A stretch of DNA of 53,830 nt from Legionella wadsworthii DSM 21896 = ATCC 33877 (GTDB lineage Bacteria > Pseudomonadota > Gammaproteobacteria > Legionellales > Legionellaceae): assembly GCF_000701265.1 (NCBI RefSeq), contig NZ_KL370760.1, forward strand, positions 415,203-469,032. The letters run 5' to 3'. Below are positions 18,609 through 27,490 of this stretch, one piece after another. Position 1 is the stretch's first letter. Each line of letters begins with the position of its first letter. The notes below the pieces were generated by a model. It ran no database searches and was not told the origin of the DNA. It saw nothing but the letters and a program-made list of their open reading frames with translations. The position numbers and the translations under genes are program-made.

Positions 18609-19753
18609 ACAGGTATTATAAAATATCAAAAATAATTATTTTATTATTTACATGTACTTTTTTGTTTTCTTGCGGGAATCAAGAAAAGCAAAAAACTGTA
18701 GCGTTAAATGAATATAAAGTAGAAGAGCAGGCGCTCCAGAAGACCTTACATTTTACAGGTACAGTACAACCTTTGCATGAGAATACCTTGGCCAGTCCAA
18801 TGGAAGCAGTAGTGGAAACAATGAATTTTCATTATGGCCAAAGGATAAAAAAAGATGAGGTGATTTTAACCCTCAACTCAACAGATTTACAAAAACAGTT
18901 TAATGATGCATTAACCGAGTATCTAAAAGCAAAAGACAGTTACAGCATCGCAAAAGCCAAGTTTGTGGGAACTCAAGATCTATGGGATTCTGGCTTATTG
19001 TCTAAAAATAATTACATGAGCGAAAGGTCCAATGTGGATACAAGCCGAATCACATTGATGCAATCAACACATAAACTCACGGAAATGTTAGAAAAGCTTG
19101 ATGGAAGTAGTCCCAAAAATTTATCCGCATTAAGTTTGGGTGATTTTGAAAAGATAAAAAAAATATTAGCATCACAGCATAATACCATTCATTTAAAAGC
19201 ATCCAGAGATGGGGTGCTGCTATATCCCCCTAAAGCAGGTGAGGATAAAAGTGTCCGTGTCACGGTAGGCTCCACTGTGAAACCTGGCCAAGTAATAGGC
19301 CTTATTGGCGATTTATCGGGTATAAGAATCGAGATCGATGTTCCTGAAATTGATATCACGCAAATTAAAGCAGGTATGGAAGCGATTGTGACGGGAGTTG
19401 CTTTTGGTAAATATCAATTAAAAGGAGAACTGGTTTCTGTAAATGCCCAAGCCACAAATAACAATGGATTACCTTTTTTTACAGCAGTTGTGGAGGTAAA
19501 GGAACTCACCCCAGAGCAGCAGCAATGGATTAAAGTGGGTATGAGCTCGTCAATTGAGTTAAAAGTAGATAGTGGAAAACAACTGATTATTCCCATCAAC
19601 GCGATTAAGAGAGAAAAAGGGCAAAGTCTTGTTCGTCTCAAAACCAAATCAGGTTCCATTGAAAAAAGAGTCATCACAACAGGTGCTGCACAAGCCGATT
19701 CAGTGGTGGTTGAAACGGGGTTAAAAGCTGGTGATGTGGTGGTGTATGGATGA
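18605..19753 (+). CDS. Efflux RND/MacA-type periplasmic adaptor lipoprotein
   Basis: A 382-residue membrane-fusion protein. The N-terminus is a lipoprotein signal with lipobox LFSC ending at Cys23, so it should be anchored in the inner membrane by lipid. Barrel/lipoyl halves are visible around TLASPMEAVVETMNFHYGQ (about 60-78) and KPGQVIGLIGDLSGIRIEI (about 227-245), with a helical hairpin in between (about 90-180) for contact with TolC. The start overlaps the TolC-gene stop by four bases and the end overlaps the ATPase gene by eight. In MacAB-TolC systems this subunit links permease and channel; substrate cannot be told. Confidence 0.9.
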   Translation: MNRYYKISKIIILLFTCTFLFSCGNQEKQKTVALNEYKVEEQALQKTLHFTGTVQPLHENTLASPMEAVVETMNFHYGQRIKKDEVILTLNSTDLQKQFNDALTEYLKAKDSYSIAKAKFVGTQDLWDSGLLSKNNYMSERSNVDTSRITLMQSTHKLTEMLEKLDGSSPKNLSALSLGDFEKIKKILASQHNTIHLKASRDGVLLYPPKAGEDKSVRVTVGSTVKPGQVIGLIGDLSGIRIEIDVPEIDITQIKAGMEAIVTGVAFGKYQLKGELVSVNAQATNNNGLPFFTAVVEVKELTPEQQQWIKVGMSSSIELKVDSGKQLIIPINAIKREKGQSLVRLKTKSGSIEKRVITTGAAQADSVVVETGLKAGDVVVYG

Positions 19754-20528
19754 TCTCGTAATTGATTCCCAAAAACAAAAAATAGGGATCGAAAATGAAG
19801 ATTCGCAAAAAGTAGAACCCAGTCTCACTGTTGGTAAGAAGACCCCTCAGCCGCTAATGGTTCTAAAAGATATTGTTAAATCTTATCATCTTGAGGGAAT
19901 TAGTACGACGATCTTAAAAGAAATATCTCTCACTGTTTTTGAAGGTGATTTACTTGCTATTGTGGGAGCGTCTGGTTCTGGTAAATCTACTTTAATGAAT
20001 ATCCTGGGATTATTAGATAAAGCCGATAAAGGAACTTATTGGCTTCAAAAACGTAATGTAGCAGCTTTAAGCGATGACGAGGCTGCAGAATTGCGAAACC
20101 AGCATATCGGTTTTGTTTTTCAACAATTCAATTTATTACCAAGATTTAATGCCATGCAAAATGTGGCTCTGCCGCTCATTTACCGGGGCGTAGGATCTGC
20201 TGAAATGAAAGAGCGCGTTCTTGAAGCGCTTGACCGCGTCGGCATGCAACAATATGCGCACCATCGCCCCACACAATTATCTGGCGGACAACAACAGCGT
20301 GTTGCTATTGCCCGAGCTCTCGTGACCGAGCCTCAAGTCATTTTGGCCGATGAACCCACAGGTGCACTGGATTCTCGTACTGGTAATGAAGTCATGAATT
20401 TATTTTTAAGTTTGAATGGCCAAGGGCGAAGCATCATTATGATTACTCACGATGAACAAATAGCTGCCTTATGCAAAAGAAAAATAATTCTAGTTGATGG
20501 TGTGGTGATGTCGGAGACGGGATTATGA
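19746..20528 (+). CDS. ABC transporter ATP-binding protein (MacB/LolD type)
   Basis: A 260-residue ATPase. Walker A GASGSGKST is near residues 78-86, the Q-loop lies in FVFQQFNLLPR, the signature LSGGQQQRVAIARAL is near 178-192 and Walker B VILADEPT follows; the H-loop is MITHDEQ. These are typical of the MacB/LolD/FtsE group. I chose the ATG at 19746, which overlaps the adaptor stop. It has an unusual polar N-terminal extension of about 40 residues before the ATPase core (MVLKDIVKSYHLEG), so the true start could be a later codon. It pairs with the permease encoded next. Confidence 0.93.
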   Translation: MDDLVIDSQKQKIGIENEDSQKVEPSLTVGKKTPQPLMVLKDIVKSYHLEGISTTILKEISLTVFEGDLLAIVGASGSGKSTLMNILGLLDKADKGTYWLQKRNVAALSDDEAAELRNQHIGFVFQQFNLLPRFNAMQNVALPLIYRGVGSAEMKERVLEALDRVGMQQYAHHRPTQLSGGQQQRVAIARALVTEPQVILADEPTGALDSRTGNEVMNLFLSLNGQGRSIIMITHDEQIAALCKRKIILVDGVVMSETGL

Positions 20529-21718
20529 AACTGAGCGGACATTGTCAACAAGCATTAGTCAATTTGACAGCTGCTAAATTGAGATCTTTCTTGGCTGTGT
20601 TAGGAATTTTAGTGGGTACGGCGGCAGTGGTTGCTTTAATTAGTTGCGGTCAATTGGCAACCGAGAAAGCATTAGCACAATTTAAAGCATTAGGTACCGA
20701 TTTACTGGCGATTTCTGTTTTCCCAAAAAATACAGACAAATCTTCGTCGAGTATGGAATCAATCTCAATTGAACAATGGGAGCAGTTGTCTGAACGGATC
20801 CCATCTATTGTGAACATGGCACCTTATAGTACCGCCTATCAACCTCTGAGTTTTCAGGGAAAAATGATGCAAGGGGTCATCATCGGGGCTAATGAACACC
20901 TACCGGAGATTGTCCACATCAAATTGGCTGCCGGGCATTTTGTATCCTTTGTCGAATCTTATGAGCATTATTGTGTGATTGGGGCAGGTTTGGCCCGCCA
21001 GATCCGGGAGATCAGTTATGATGATCCCATAGGGAAACAATTACGGATTGGCCAATCTTTATATACAATAATTGGCGTTGCTAAAAAATGGAAGGAAAAC
21101 GGTTTTTTCAATGAGGACATTAATCAGGCCGCCATCGTGCCATTGGGCGGCATTGGCCTGATAAGTAAAGATGCCAAAATAAATAATGTGGTTTTAGAAT
21201 TGAAACCCGATAGCCCTATAGATGAAGTGATAGAAGAAATAAAGCAAATCATTGGCTCAATGGCTCCCAAGCTTAGTGTTTTTTCTCGGAGTGCCAAGCA
21301 AATTATTGCGAGTATGGAAAATCAGGGGCAAATTTTCACCTTACTGCTTGCTGTCATTGGCGGTATTTCCCTTTTAGTAGGCGGAATCGGCGTCATGAAT
21401 GTGATGTTAGTCTCTGTAAGTGAGCGGAAAAAAGAAATCGGTATCCGTAAAGCGGTTGGCGCAAAAAACAGTGAAATACAAGCCCTGTTTCTGGTGGAGT
21501 CGGTAATGCTTTCATTATTAGGAGGCATACTTGGGGTTATTTTAGGATTGATTTTTACACGTATATTGGCTTATTTCAGTGATTGGGAATTTTCCATTTA
21601 TCTCCTCCCCCCTGTAGCAGGATTTTTGGTCTCAGCTGCTACGGGCATATTCTTCGGCTTTTACCCTGCACTTCGTGCAGCTAAATTAGAACCTGTGGTC
21701 TCTCTGCGAAGTGAATAA
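20525..21718 (+). CDS. MacB-type FtsX-family ABC permease
   Basis: A 397-residue permease with one N-terminal transmembrane helix (about 22-42), a large periplasmic MacB_PCD domain (about 45-260) and three C-terminal helices of the FtsX domain (about 272-390). The segment GIGVMNVMLVSVSERKKEIG and IRKAVGAKNSEI (near 290-320) is the hallmark coupling region. E. coli MacB carries ATPase and permease on one chain; here they are split, with a four-base ATGA overlap. Type VII ABC systems like this drive efflux by mechanotransmission, probably of a peptide, lipid or macrolide-like compound; no substrate clue is visible. Confidence 0.92.
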   Translation: MKLSGHCQQALVNLTAAKLRSFLAVLGILVGTAAVVALISCGQLATEKALAQFKALGTDLLAISVFPKNTDKSSSSMESISIEQWEQLSERIPSIVNMAPYSTAYQPLSFQGKMMQGVIIGANEHLPEIVHIKLAAGHFVSFVESYEHYCVIGAGLARQIREISYDDPIGKQLRIGQSLYTIIGVAKKWKENGFFNEDINQAAIVPLGGIGLISKDAKINNVVLELKPDSPIDEVIEEIKQIIGSMAPKLSVFSRSAKQIIASMENQGQIFTLLLAVIGGISLLVGGIGVMNVMLVSVSERKKEIGIRKAVGAKNSEIQALFLVESVMLSLLGGILGVILGLIFTRILAYFSDWEFSIYLLPPVAGFLVSAATGIFFGFYPALRAAKLEPVVSLRSE

Positions 21719-21788
21719 GAATAGAGAGTTCACTCACTCGATAGAAAATTGGAATTCTTGTTTCAACGCTTTTAAATTTATTATCTTC

Positions 21789-21862
21789 TGCACACAATTG
21801 GAAATCTATTTCATCAGCAAAGCATGGGAAATTGCAGGGATAGATTACCGCCTGCGCAGGAA
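21789..21862 (+). repeat. Decayed copy of a dispersed palindrome-containing repeat
   Basis: This stretch aligns, over about 65 bases and in opposite orientation, with 27378-27445. Shared segments include CAGGGATAGATT followed by the palindrome-like ACCGCCTGCGCAGGAATGA. The open frame at 21711-21998 runs through it and is not a credible gene. It occupies most of the 290-base gap between the permease and the di-haem gene. Confidence 0.65.
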
Positions 21863-22010
21863 TGATGCTGATGCTCATTCGATTATAAGTAGCAGATTTC
21901 ACTTGGTCCCCACAATCCTGTTCAAGAAGTCAAAAATTATTCTATTGCACTGCCTCTATAAGTACCTTATGATGAAAAAAATTCATTTTATCATCTAAAT
22001 GGACTTGAAA

Positions 22011-23426
22011 ATGCTTAAAAAATTTATAGGGGTTACGACTTTAATTTACGGGTGCTTTTCTGTTGCCTTTGCAGATTCACCTACCAATACATTACAAAAT
22101 GCTACGGTCAATAAATCCATTCCGTCCAGTTATATGCCTGTAGTAATTAATGAAACCTTTGACAGCGTTTTGCAACGCATGAGTAGTGCAAAACAAGAAA
22201 TAAACGAAAAACAACTAGAGCTCTTAAAACAGCGATATGATTTAAGTAATAAGCCTTCTAAAACAGCAACAATGACTAATGGAAAACCGGTCCAGGAGGG
22301 GGTTCGTGTGAAGCTTCCTACAGGAGTGACCTGGGAGCAATTATCCAAAATGAATCCTGATGACATAAAAAAACAGGGTCTATTTCCACAGGGTTTTTTA
22401 CCTTTACCGCATCCAAACCATCCAGAAGGGGGAATGCTATTTCCCAAATTTGCGATTAATGAAATTAAGAGGCAAGAGGGAAGAGATTTAACGCGTTTTG
22501 ATTTGGACTATGACATTCCAGATCATTTTTTACCGCCTTTCCCAGCACCGATTTATCTGACCACACGTCCGGATCTTGGAGATGTTTCTCAAGGAAAACT
22601 GGTTACCATTGAAAATTATTTTGAATTATTTAATGGAATATTGAATCCAAAACAATTGGAAGGTTTACGCTTGCTGGTGACCCCATTTCCACAACAACAA
22701 TTTAACCAAACTGATGATAGACGCACAGTAAAACCCAGCCGTGGGGTTGCCTGTTTTGACTGCCATGCCAACGGCCATACCAATAAGGCGACGCACTTGG
22801 TGGGAGATATAAGACCTCAGGAATTTCGCCATCGCATTACCACGCCCACTTTACGCGGCGTCAATATTCAAAGATTATTCGGATCTCAACGCGCATTGAA
22901 AACGGTCGAGGATTTTACCGAATTTGAGCAAAGGGCCGCTTATTTTGATGGTGATCCTGTCATTGCAACGAAAAAGGGAGTCAACGTTTTGGAGCGTGGC
23001 AGCCAGGTTCAATTTATGTCCGAATTGCAAGAAATTCTTGACTTTCCTCCAGCGCCTAAATTAACTTGGGAAGGCAAGCTGGATCCTGCCAAAGCGAATC
23101 CAGCAGAGCTACGAGGCCAGGAATTATTTTTCGGTAAAGCCAAATGCTCAAGTTGTCATACGCCTCCATATTATACTGACAATACCATGCATAATTTACA
23201 AACGGAACGTTTCTATCAACCGCAACTCATTCATGGTATGAAAGCAGTGGGTGATGGACCCATCAAAACATTTCCTTTAAGAGGAATTAAAGACTCTCCA
23301 CCTTACTTACATGATGGGCGATTATTAACTTTGGCAGATACAGTAGAGTTTTTTAACCTTGTATTGCAGTTGCAGCTAACTCAAGATGAAAAGGCAGATT
23401 TAACGACCTTTATGGAAGCGCTTTGA
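22011..23426 (+). CDS. Di-haem c-type cytochrome, cytochrome c peroxidase/MauG-like
   Basis: A 471-residue exported protein with a signal peptide (MLKKFIGVTTLIYG, cleavage near AFA-D). Two haem c sites are seen: CFDCH at about 248-252 and CSSCH at about 379-383. The C-terminal segment PPYLHDGRLLTLADTVEFFN is typical of the cytochrome c peroxidase/MauG superfamily. Unlike classical peroxidases, about 225 mature residues precede the first haem and only about 90 follow the second, so the architecture is atypical and peroxidase activity is not assured. ATG 21999 is an alternative start. The gene appears to stand alone downstream of the efflux operon. Confidence 0.85.
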   Translation: MLKKFIGVTTLIYGCFSVAFADSPTNTLQNATVNKSIPSSYMPVVINETFDSVLQRMSSAKQEINEKQLELLKQRYDLSNKPSKTATMTNGKPVQEGVRVKLPTGVTWEQLSKMNPDDIKKQGLFPQGFLPLPHPNHPEGGMLFPKFAINEIKRQEGRDLTRFDLDYDIPDHFLPPFPAPIYLTTRPDLGDVSQGKLVTIENYFELFNGILNPKQLEGLRLLVTPFPQQQFNQTDDRRTVKPSRGVACFDCHANGHTNKATHLVGDIRPQEFRHRITTPTLRGVNIQRLFGSQRALKTVEDFTEFEQRAAYFDGDPVIATKKGVNVLERGSQVQFMSELQEILDFPPAPKLTWEGKLDPAKANPAELRGQELFFGKAKCSSCHTPPYYTDNTMHNLQTERFYQPQLIHGMKAVGDGPIKTFPLRGIKDSPPYLHDGRLLTLADTVEFFNLVLQLQLTQDEKADLTTFMEAL

Positions 23427-23602
23427 TACTCATTGGATCATTCCTTCTCTTTGTCAAGCTGTGTCGTAGCCGAAGTGGCTGCAGTGAGAATCCTGGTATT
23501 TAAATTAACCGGTTTTCATTGCACGCCAGGGTTTTTGTTTTCTAAAATGGTCTATCTTTAAATATTAAGATGGCAAAGTACTAAAAATCAGGGGGAAGGG
23601 CT

Positions 23603-24571
23603 ATGAAAAAATGGGGACTTGCGATAATCGCATACGTTCTGGTAAATCATGTTGCCTTCGCACAACAAAATTGGAATGAATGGGTTGCAGGGATTCGAGC
23701 AGAGGCATTACAACAAGGCATATCACCTGAAGTTTTTGATGAGGCATTTGCCAATATTCATGAACCAAGCCATCAAATTAAAGGTCTGTTGCGTTCACAA
23801 CCGGAACATCGGCTTACGTTCATTAAATATCGAAACACTCGGGTAGACAATTACAGAATTGCAATAGGTCGTAAGGAATTCAAAAAGAACCAGGCAGTGT
23901 TAGAAGCGGTTGCCAAACAATATGGTGTGAATCCCTGCTTCATCGTTTCTTTTTGGGGAATGGAAACAAGCTATGGGACTTATATGGGCAATTTTCCTGT
24001 AGTGAAAGCTTTGGCTACTTTGGCATATGATTCCAACCGCAAGGAATTCTTTCGTAAAGAATTGTTTATCGCCTTAAAGATATTAAATGAAGGCCACGTC
24101 GATCTCGCTGACTTCAAAGGGGAATGGGCAGGTGCTTCAGGGCAACCCCAATTTTTACCTTCAAGTTGGATTAAATATGCCGTAGATTATGATGGTGATG
24201 GCCGAAAAGATATATGGAGAAGCAAGCCGGATGTTTTTGCTTCCATTGCAAATTATATGAAACAAAATGGCTGGCAGACCGGAGAGCCTTGGGCAATTCA
24301 AGTTAAATTGCCGCGCAAGTTTGATATGGCAATGACCGGCAAAAATATTGTGAAACCGGTAGGTGAATGGAATTCAATGGGCGTGCGTACTGAAAGTGGT
24401 GAAGCATTACCTTATCAAAATATGCAAGCCAGCATTGTTCAACCATTAGGCGGACCCACCTTCCTAACTTTCCCAAATTATAAAATGATCCTTCACTACA
24501 ACAATTCAATTTATTACGCAGGAGCTATCGGTTATTTAGCAGATAAAATTTGTCAAGGACAGAAAAGGTAA
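23603..24571 (+). CDS. Lytic murein transglycosylase, MltB-type
   Basis: Cleaves the MurNAc-GlcNAc bond of peptidoglycan to give 1,6-anhydroMurNAc ends. The 322-residue precursor has a cleavable signal (about 1-20, ending AFA-QQ), without a lipobox, so it is probably periplasmic and soluble rather than a lipoprotein like E. coli MltB. The SLT_2 domain is clear: WNEWVAGIRAEALQQGIS, catalytic Glu121 in FWGMETSYG and GASGQPQFLPSSWIKYAVD (about 175-193). The calcium-loop-like DYDGDGRKDIW follows. A GGGGAAGGG-type purine-rich site precedes the ATG. It ends five bases before msrBA. Confidence 0.93.
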   Translation: MKKWGLAIIAYVLVNHVAFAQQNWNEWVAGIRAEALQQGISPEVFDEAFANIHEPSHQIKGLLRSQPEHRLTFIKYRNTRVDNYRIAIGRKEFKKNQAVLEAVAKQYGVNPCFIVSFWGMETSYGTYMGNFPVVKALATLAYDSNRKEFFRKELFIALKILNEGHVDLADFKGEWAGASGQPQFLPSSWIKYAVDYDGDGRKDIWRSKPDVFASIANYMKQNGWQTGEPWAIQVKLPRKFDMAMTGKNIVKPVGEWNSMGVRTESGEALPYQNMQASIVQPLGGPTFLTFPNYKMILHYNNSIYYAGAIGYLADKICQGQKR

Positions 24572-24576
24572 AGCGT

Positions 24577-25446
24577 ATGAGCGATTATCTTGATAAAACA
24601 GCGAGTCTAACTCCTCTGGCAAAGAGGGTAATCTGTGATAAAGCCACCGAATACCCTCACACTGGAGTATACAATTCTATAAAACAGGAAGGAACTTATT
24701 TATGTAGACGATGTGGGTTCGCTTTATTTCGCGGATCAAGCCAATTTAGCTCAGGATGCGGCTGGCCAAGTTTTGATGATAATATTGTCCATGCAGTGAA
24801 ACAAATCCCGGATAGTGATGGCCGGCGTACCGAAATTCTTTGTCTTCGTTGTAGTGCCCATTTGGGCCATGTCTTTACGGGTGAGTATTTCACCCAAAAA
24901 AATTTACGCCATTGTGTTAACTCAGCGTCCATTGATTTTGTTGCCGACAGTACAGTATTAGATACTGAAGAGGCAATAATGGCAGGGGGGGGTTTCTGGG
25001 GTGTTGATCATTATTTAAAGCAAGTTCCGGGAGTACTTCGCGTCGAAGCAGGGTATACCGGTGGGGTCGTTTCTGATCCCAGTTATGATCAAGTGTGTCA
25101 AGGAAATACAGGTCATTATGAAGCAGTACGTGTGATTTATGATAAAGATAAAACGGATTATCACCAAATTTTAAAACGCTTTTTCGAAATCCATGATCCC
25201 ACTCAAAAATCCGGACAAGGGCCTGATATAGGTCCTCAATACCAGAGTGCTGTTTTTTATTATAATCAGGAACAATTAGAAGAAGCAGAGACTTTAATTC
25301 AAATGCTCAAGAAAAAAGGATACCAAGTTGCGACCCTTCTTCTTCCAGTGAAAACATTTTGGCCAGCAGAAGAATACCATCAGGATTATTATAACAAGCA
25401 TCAAAAAGCACCTTATTGTCACCAACCAGTCAAGCGGTTTGATTAA
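24577..25446 (+). CDS. msrBA: Fused MsrB-MsrA with glycine in place of the MsrA catalytic cysteine
   Basis: A 289-residue fusion with MsrB first (about 1-125) and MsrA second (about 130-289). The MsrB half looks active: zinc cysteines C43, C46, C89 and C92, and catalytic C113 in RHCVNSAS. In the MsrA half the motif that should read GGCFWG reads GGGFWG: residue 139 (codon GGT at 24991-24993) is Gly. C174 and C281 remain, the latter in the position of a resolving cysteine. As read, the MsrA half should not reduce methionine-S-sulphoxide. The codon lies in a run of eight G, so a sequencing error must be considered. The start ATG at 24577 is five bases after mltB. Confidence 0.9.
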   Translation: MSDYLDKTASLTPLAKRVICDKATEYPHTGVYNSIKQEGTYLCRRCGFALFRGSSQFSSGCGWPSFDDNIVHAVKQIPDSDGRRTEILCLRCSAHLGHVFTGEYFTQKNLRHCVNSASIDFVADSTVLDTEEAIMAGGGFWGVDHYLKQVPGVLRVEAGYTGGVVSDPSYDQVCQGNTGHYEAVRVIYDKDKTDYHQILKRFFEIHDPTQKSGQGPDIGPQYQSAVFYYNQEQLEEAETLIQMLKKKGYQVATLLLPVKTFWPAEEYHQDYYNKHQKAPYCHQPVKRFD

Positions 25447-25469
25447 TTTAAGTTGTTGCGAGGCCTAAA

Positions 25470-25955
25470 ATGGAATTTACTTTACGAATTGCTAATAAAA
25501 AAGATACAGACAAAATCTTTTATTTATTAAATAAAATGGCTGAATATGCGGGAAAAAAACCTGAAGAAAATCTTTTGACTTTCGAAAAAATTAAAGGGCA
25601 CGGTTTTGGTCGAGATAAGTACTTCAAAGTCTTACTGGCCGAATATGAGAAAGAGCCTGCTGGCTTCTCCATTTATTTTTTTTCCTATTCTGCCGCTTCA
25701 GGGGCTCCTATTCTGTACGTAGAAGAGTTATTTGTAGATGAACTTTACCGTAATTATGGTTTAGGAACTAAATTATTAGCGAATTTGGCTTATCTCGCAT
25801 TAGAAAAAGAATGTTGCCGGATGGAAGGGCATGCCTTTACCTGGGATAAAGCCGCTATTAAATTTTATGAATTTTTAGGAGCACATCCACGTACCGATTT
25901 GTTGCAATTTCGGTTAGAAGAGGAGCCGCTTAAGAAACTGGCGGAACAAAAATAA
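25470..25955 (+). CDS. GNAT-family N-acetyltransferase
   Basis: A 161-residue cytosolic protein of the GNAT fold, closest in look to diamine/spermidine acetyltransferases. The first strand-helix reads LRIANKKDTDKIFYLLNKMA, the core strand is ILYVEELFVDELYRNYGLGTKLL (written here only in part: VEELFVDELYRNYGLG, about 85-100) with the acetyl-CoA pyrophosphate loop RNYGLG, and the C-terminal FYEFLGA motif is near 131-137. The acceptor is unknown. It follows msrBA by 23 bases and may be co-transcribed; it converges with the MFS gene nine bases downstream. Confidence 0.88.
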   Translation: MEFTLRIANKKDTDKIFYLLNKMAEYAGKKPEENLLTFEKIKGHGFGRDKYFKVLLAEYEKEPAGFSIYFFSYSAASGAPILYVEELFVDELYRNYGLGTKLLANLAYLALEKECCRMEGHAFTWDKAAIKFYEFLGAHPRTDLLQFRLEEEPLKKLAEQK

Positions 25956-25964
25956 TGATTAAAA

Positions 25965-27143
25965 TTATTTTATTTTTTTCATAACCATCAGCAGAAGTGG
26001 AACTGCCAATAATTGTATTACAATAGAAAAAACAACTAAAACATGAATGGAAATATCATAGAGTACACCCATTAAAGCACTACCCAAAAACCAAAAAATA
26101 CCAAATCCTGTATTGAAAATTCCATAAGCGGATGCTCGGTGTGTTTTAGGGGTGATACCAGCAATAATGGCCCGCATCAGCGATTCATGGGCACATACAC
26201 CAATACCCCATAAAACGATACCGATTAATGCCAGATTGGCGTTGCCAAAAAAGACGAATGGCGCAAAAAAACAGGTTAGTAAAGAAATGATTACTAAAAT
26301 AATGAATCCAGAACGATCATAGAAATATCCAAGGAGCGGTGCGCTAATAATATTGATTCCCTTAGCTATGGCATAGGATATGGGAATCCAAAGCGGAGAC
26401 AACAAGGCTGTTTTTTGAAAATGATAAGCCATCAAAGGAAAATCTGCGTAACCAGCAGCAATCAGGGATGCTCCCGATAAATATATCCAAAAAGCTGAGT
26501 TTTTATTTATATCGGACACTTCAAGTGTATCATGGTGAACTTCTAATTCCTGGGGACGTGGAAAAAGCCGACATGCAATCAATAAAGTACTTAGCGCACC
26601 TATTGCAGGTAGTAAAAGCAATGCGAAACAATATTGATATCCTAACTTGAAATAAAGAGCGAGTGCGATAATTAATGGACCCAGCATAGCACCTGTTTGA
26701 TCCATTGCCTCATGTAATCCAAAAGCCCAGCCTAATCCTCTTTGATGACCGGCATGGGCAAGCATGGCATCGCGCGCCGGTGTACGAATCCCTTTACCTA
26801 TTCGCTCGGTTACAATAAGAACGGCTGCAACCCACCAATCTTCTGCTACAGCTAATAATGGAACAGCTAATAAATTGCAGGTATAACCAAACAGAGTTAT
26901 AGTCCAATACTTACGAGTACGATCAGCGAGATATCCGGAGATTATGCGTAGTGCATAACCTAATAACTCTCCCAAACCAGAGACAAAGCCCACAATAGCG
27001 GCATTAGCGCCAAGTAAAGCCAAATAAGGTCCAATAATACTGCGAGATCCTTCATAGGTCATGTCAGCAAAGAGGCTTACCATGCCGGTGAGGATAATGA
27101 ATTTTAGTGCAGCATCCTTCGCCAGTCCTTTGGAGTGATTCAA
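25965..27143 (-). CDS. MFS transporter
   Basis: A 392-residue integral membrane protein with about 11-12 hydrophobic helices. The loop between helices 2 and 3 (GYLADRTRKYWTI, about 70-82) is the conserved MFS motif, and RIGKGIRTPARDAMLA (about 114-129) is a feature of a subfamily of drug/metabolite permeases. The halves are linked by a polar stretch near residue 200. It is on the same strand as, and downstream of, the isonitrile operon, but a 347-base gap with palindromic repeats separates them, so a role in exporting that product is only a possibility. Confidence 0.88.
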   Translation of the reverse strand: MNHSKGLAKDAALKFIILTGMVSLFADMTYEGSRSIIGPYLALLGANAAIVGFVSGLGELLGYALRIISGYLADRTRKYWTITLFGYTCNLLAVPLLAVAEDWWVAAVLIVTERIGKGIRTPARDAMLAHAGHQRGLGWAFGLHEAMDQTGAMLGPLIIALALYFKLGYQYCFALLLLPAIGALSTLLIACRLFPRPQELEVHHDTLEVSDINKNSAFWIYLSGASLIAAGYADFPLMAYHFQKTALLSPLWIPISYAIAKGINIISAPLLGYFYDRSGFIILVIISLLTCFFAPFVFFGNANLALIGIVLWGIGVCAHESLMRAIIAGITPKTHRASAYGIFNTGFGIFWFLGSALMGVLYDISIHVLVVFSIVIQLLAVPLLLMVMKKIK

Positions 27144-27295
27144 GAGTCTATCCCTAAAACCTGATTAAAACTTGAGTCTAGATGAAAACACAGAAAAAAA
27201 CGAGACAATTATAGGTTGCATGGCATAACCCTGGTTTCTTTAATTTTATTATCTTAGGTTCTACCAAGTAATGACTCACTTTGTTGATGAGATGG

Positions 27296-27314
27296 ATTCC
27301 CGCCTGCGCGGGAA
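27296..27314. repeat. GC-rich palindrome
   Basis: ATTCCCGC ctgc GCGGGAA forms a perfect hairpin. It is the same motif class as the palindrome at 27385-27404 and stands out in AT-rich intergenic DNA. The 347-base gap 27144-27490 holds this and the next repeat and no credible gene. Confidence 0.7.
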
Positions 27315-27377
27315 GAACAAGATCTTTAACTCTGTTTGAAGGGATTCTTCTCTGCACGGAAATGACAGACTAAATCA

Positions 27378-27445
27378 ATGTGTCATTCCCGCGAAGGCGG
27401 GAATCTATCCCTGCAAATTTTACCAGCTTGGCTGAGGAGATGAAT
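27378..27445 (-). repeat. Dispersed repeat, inverted copy of 21789-21862
   Basis: Contains the hairpin ATTCCCGC gaag GCGGGAAT (27385-27404). Read on the minus strand it aligns with 21789-21862 through GCAGGGATAGATT and the CTCAGC/ATCAGC-containing flank. It is the better-preserved copy. Its position between the P450 and MFS genes may stabilise or terminate the upstream operon transcript. Confidence 0.65.
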
Positions 27446-27490
27446 TCGATGGTGATGCGTGGATCATACAAAAAATCCAAAATTCACAAA

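Noticed and set aside
21711..21998. 95-codon open frame between the permease and the di-haem gene
   Set aside because: It overlaps the permease stop and runs through a dispersed palindromic repeat; there is no start signal.
25965..27143. MFS gene as part of the isonitrile operon
   Set aside because: Same strand, but 347 bases with GC-rich palindromes separate it from the P450 gene, so a shared operon cannot be supported from sequence.
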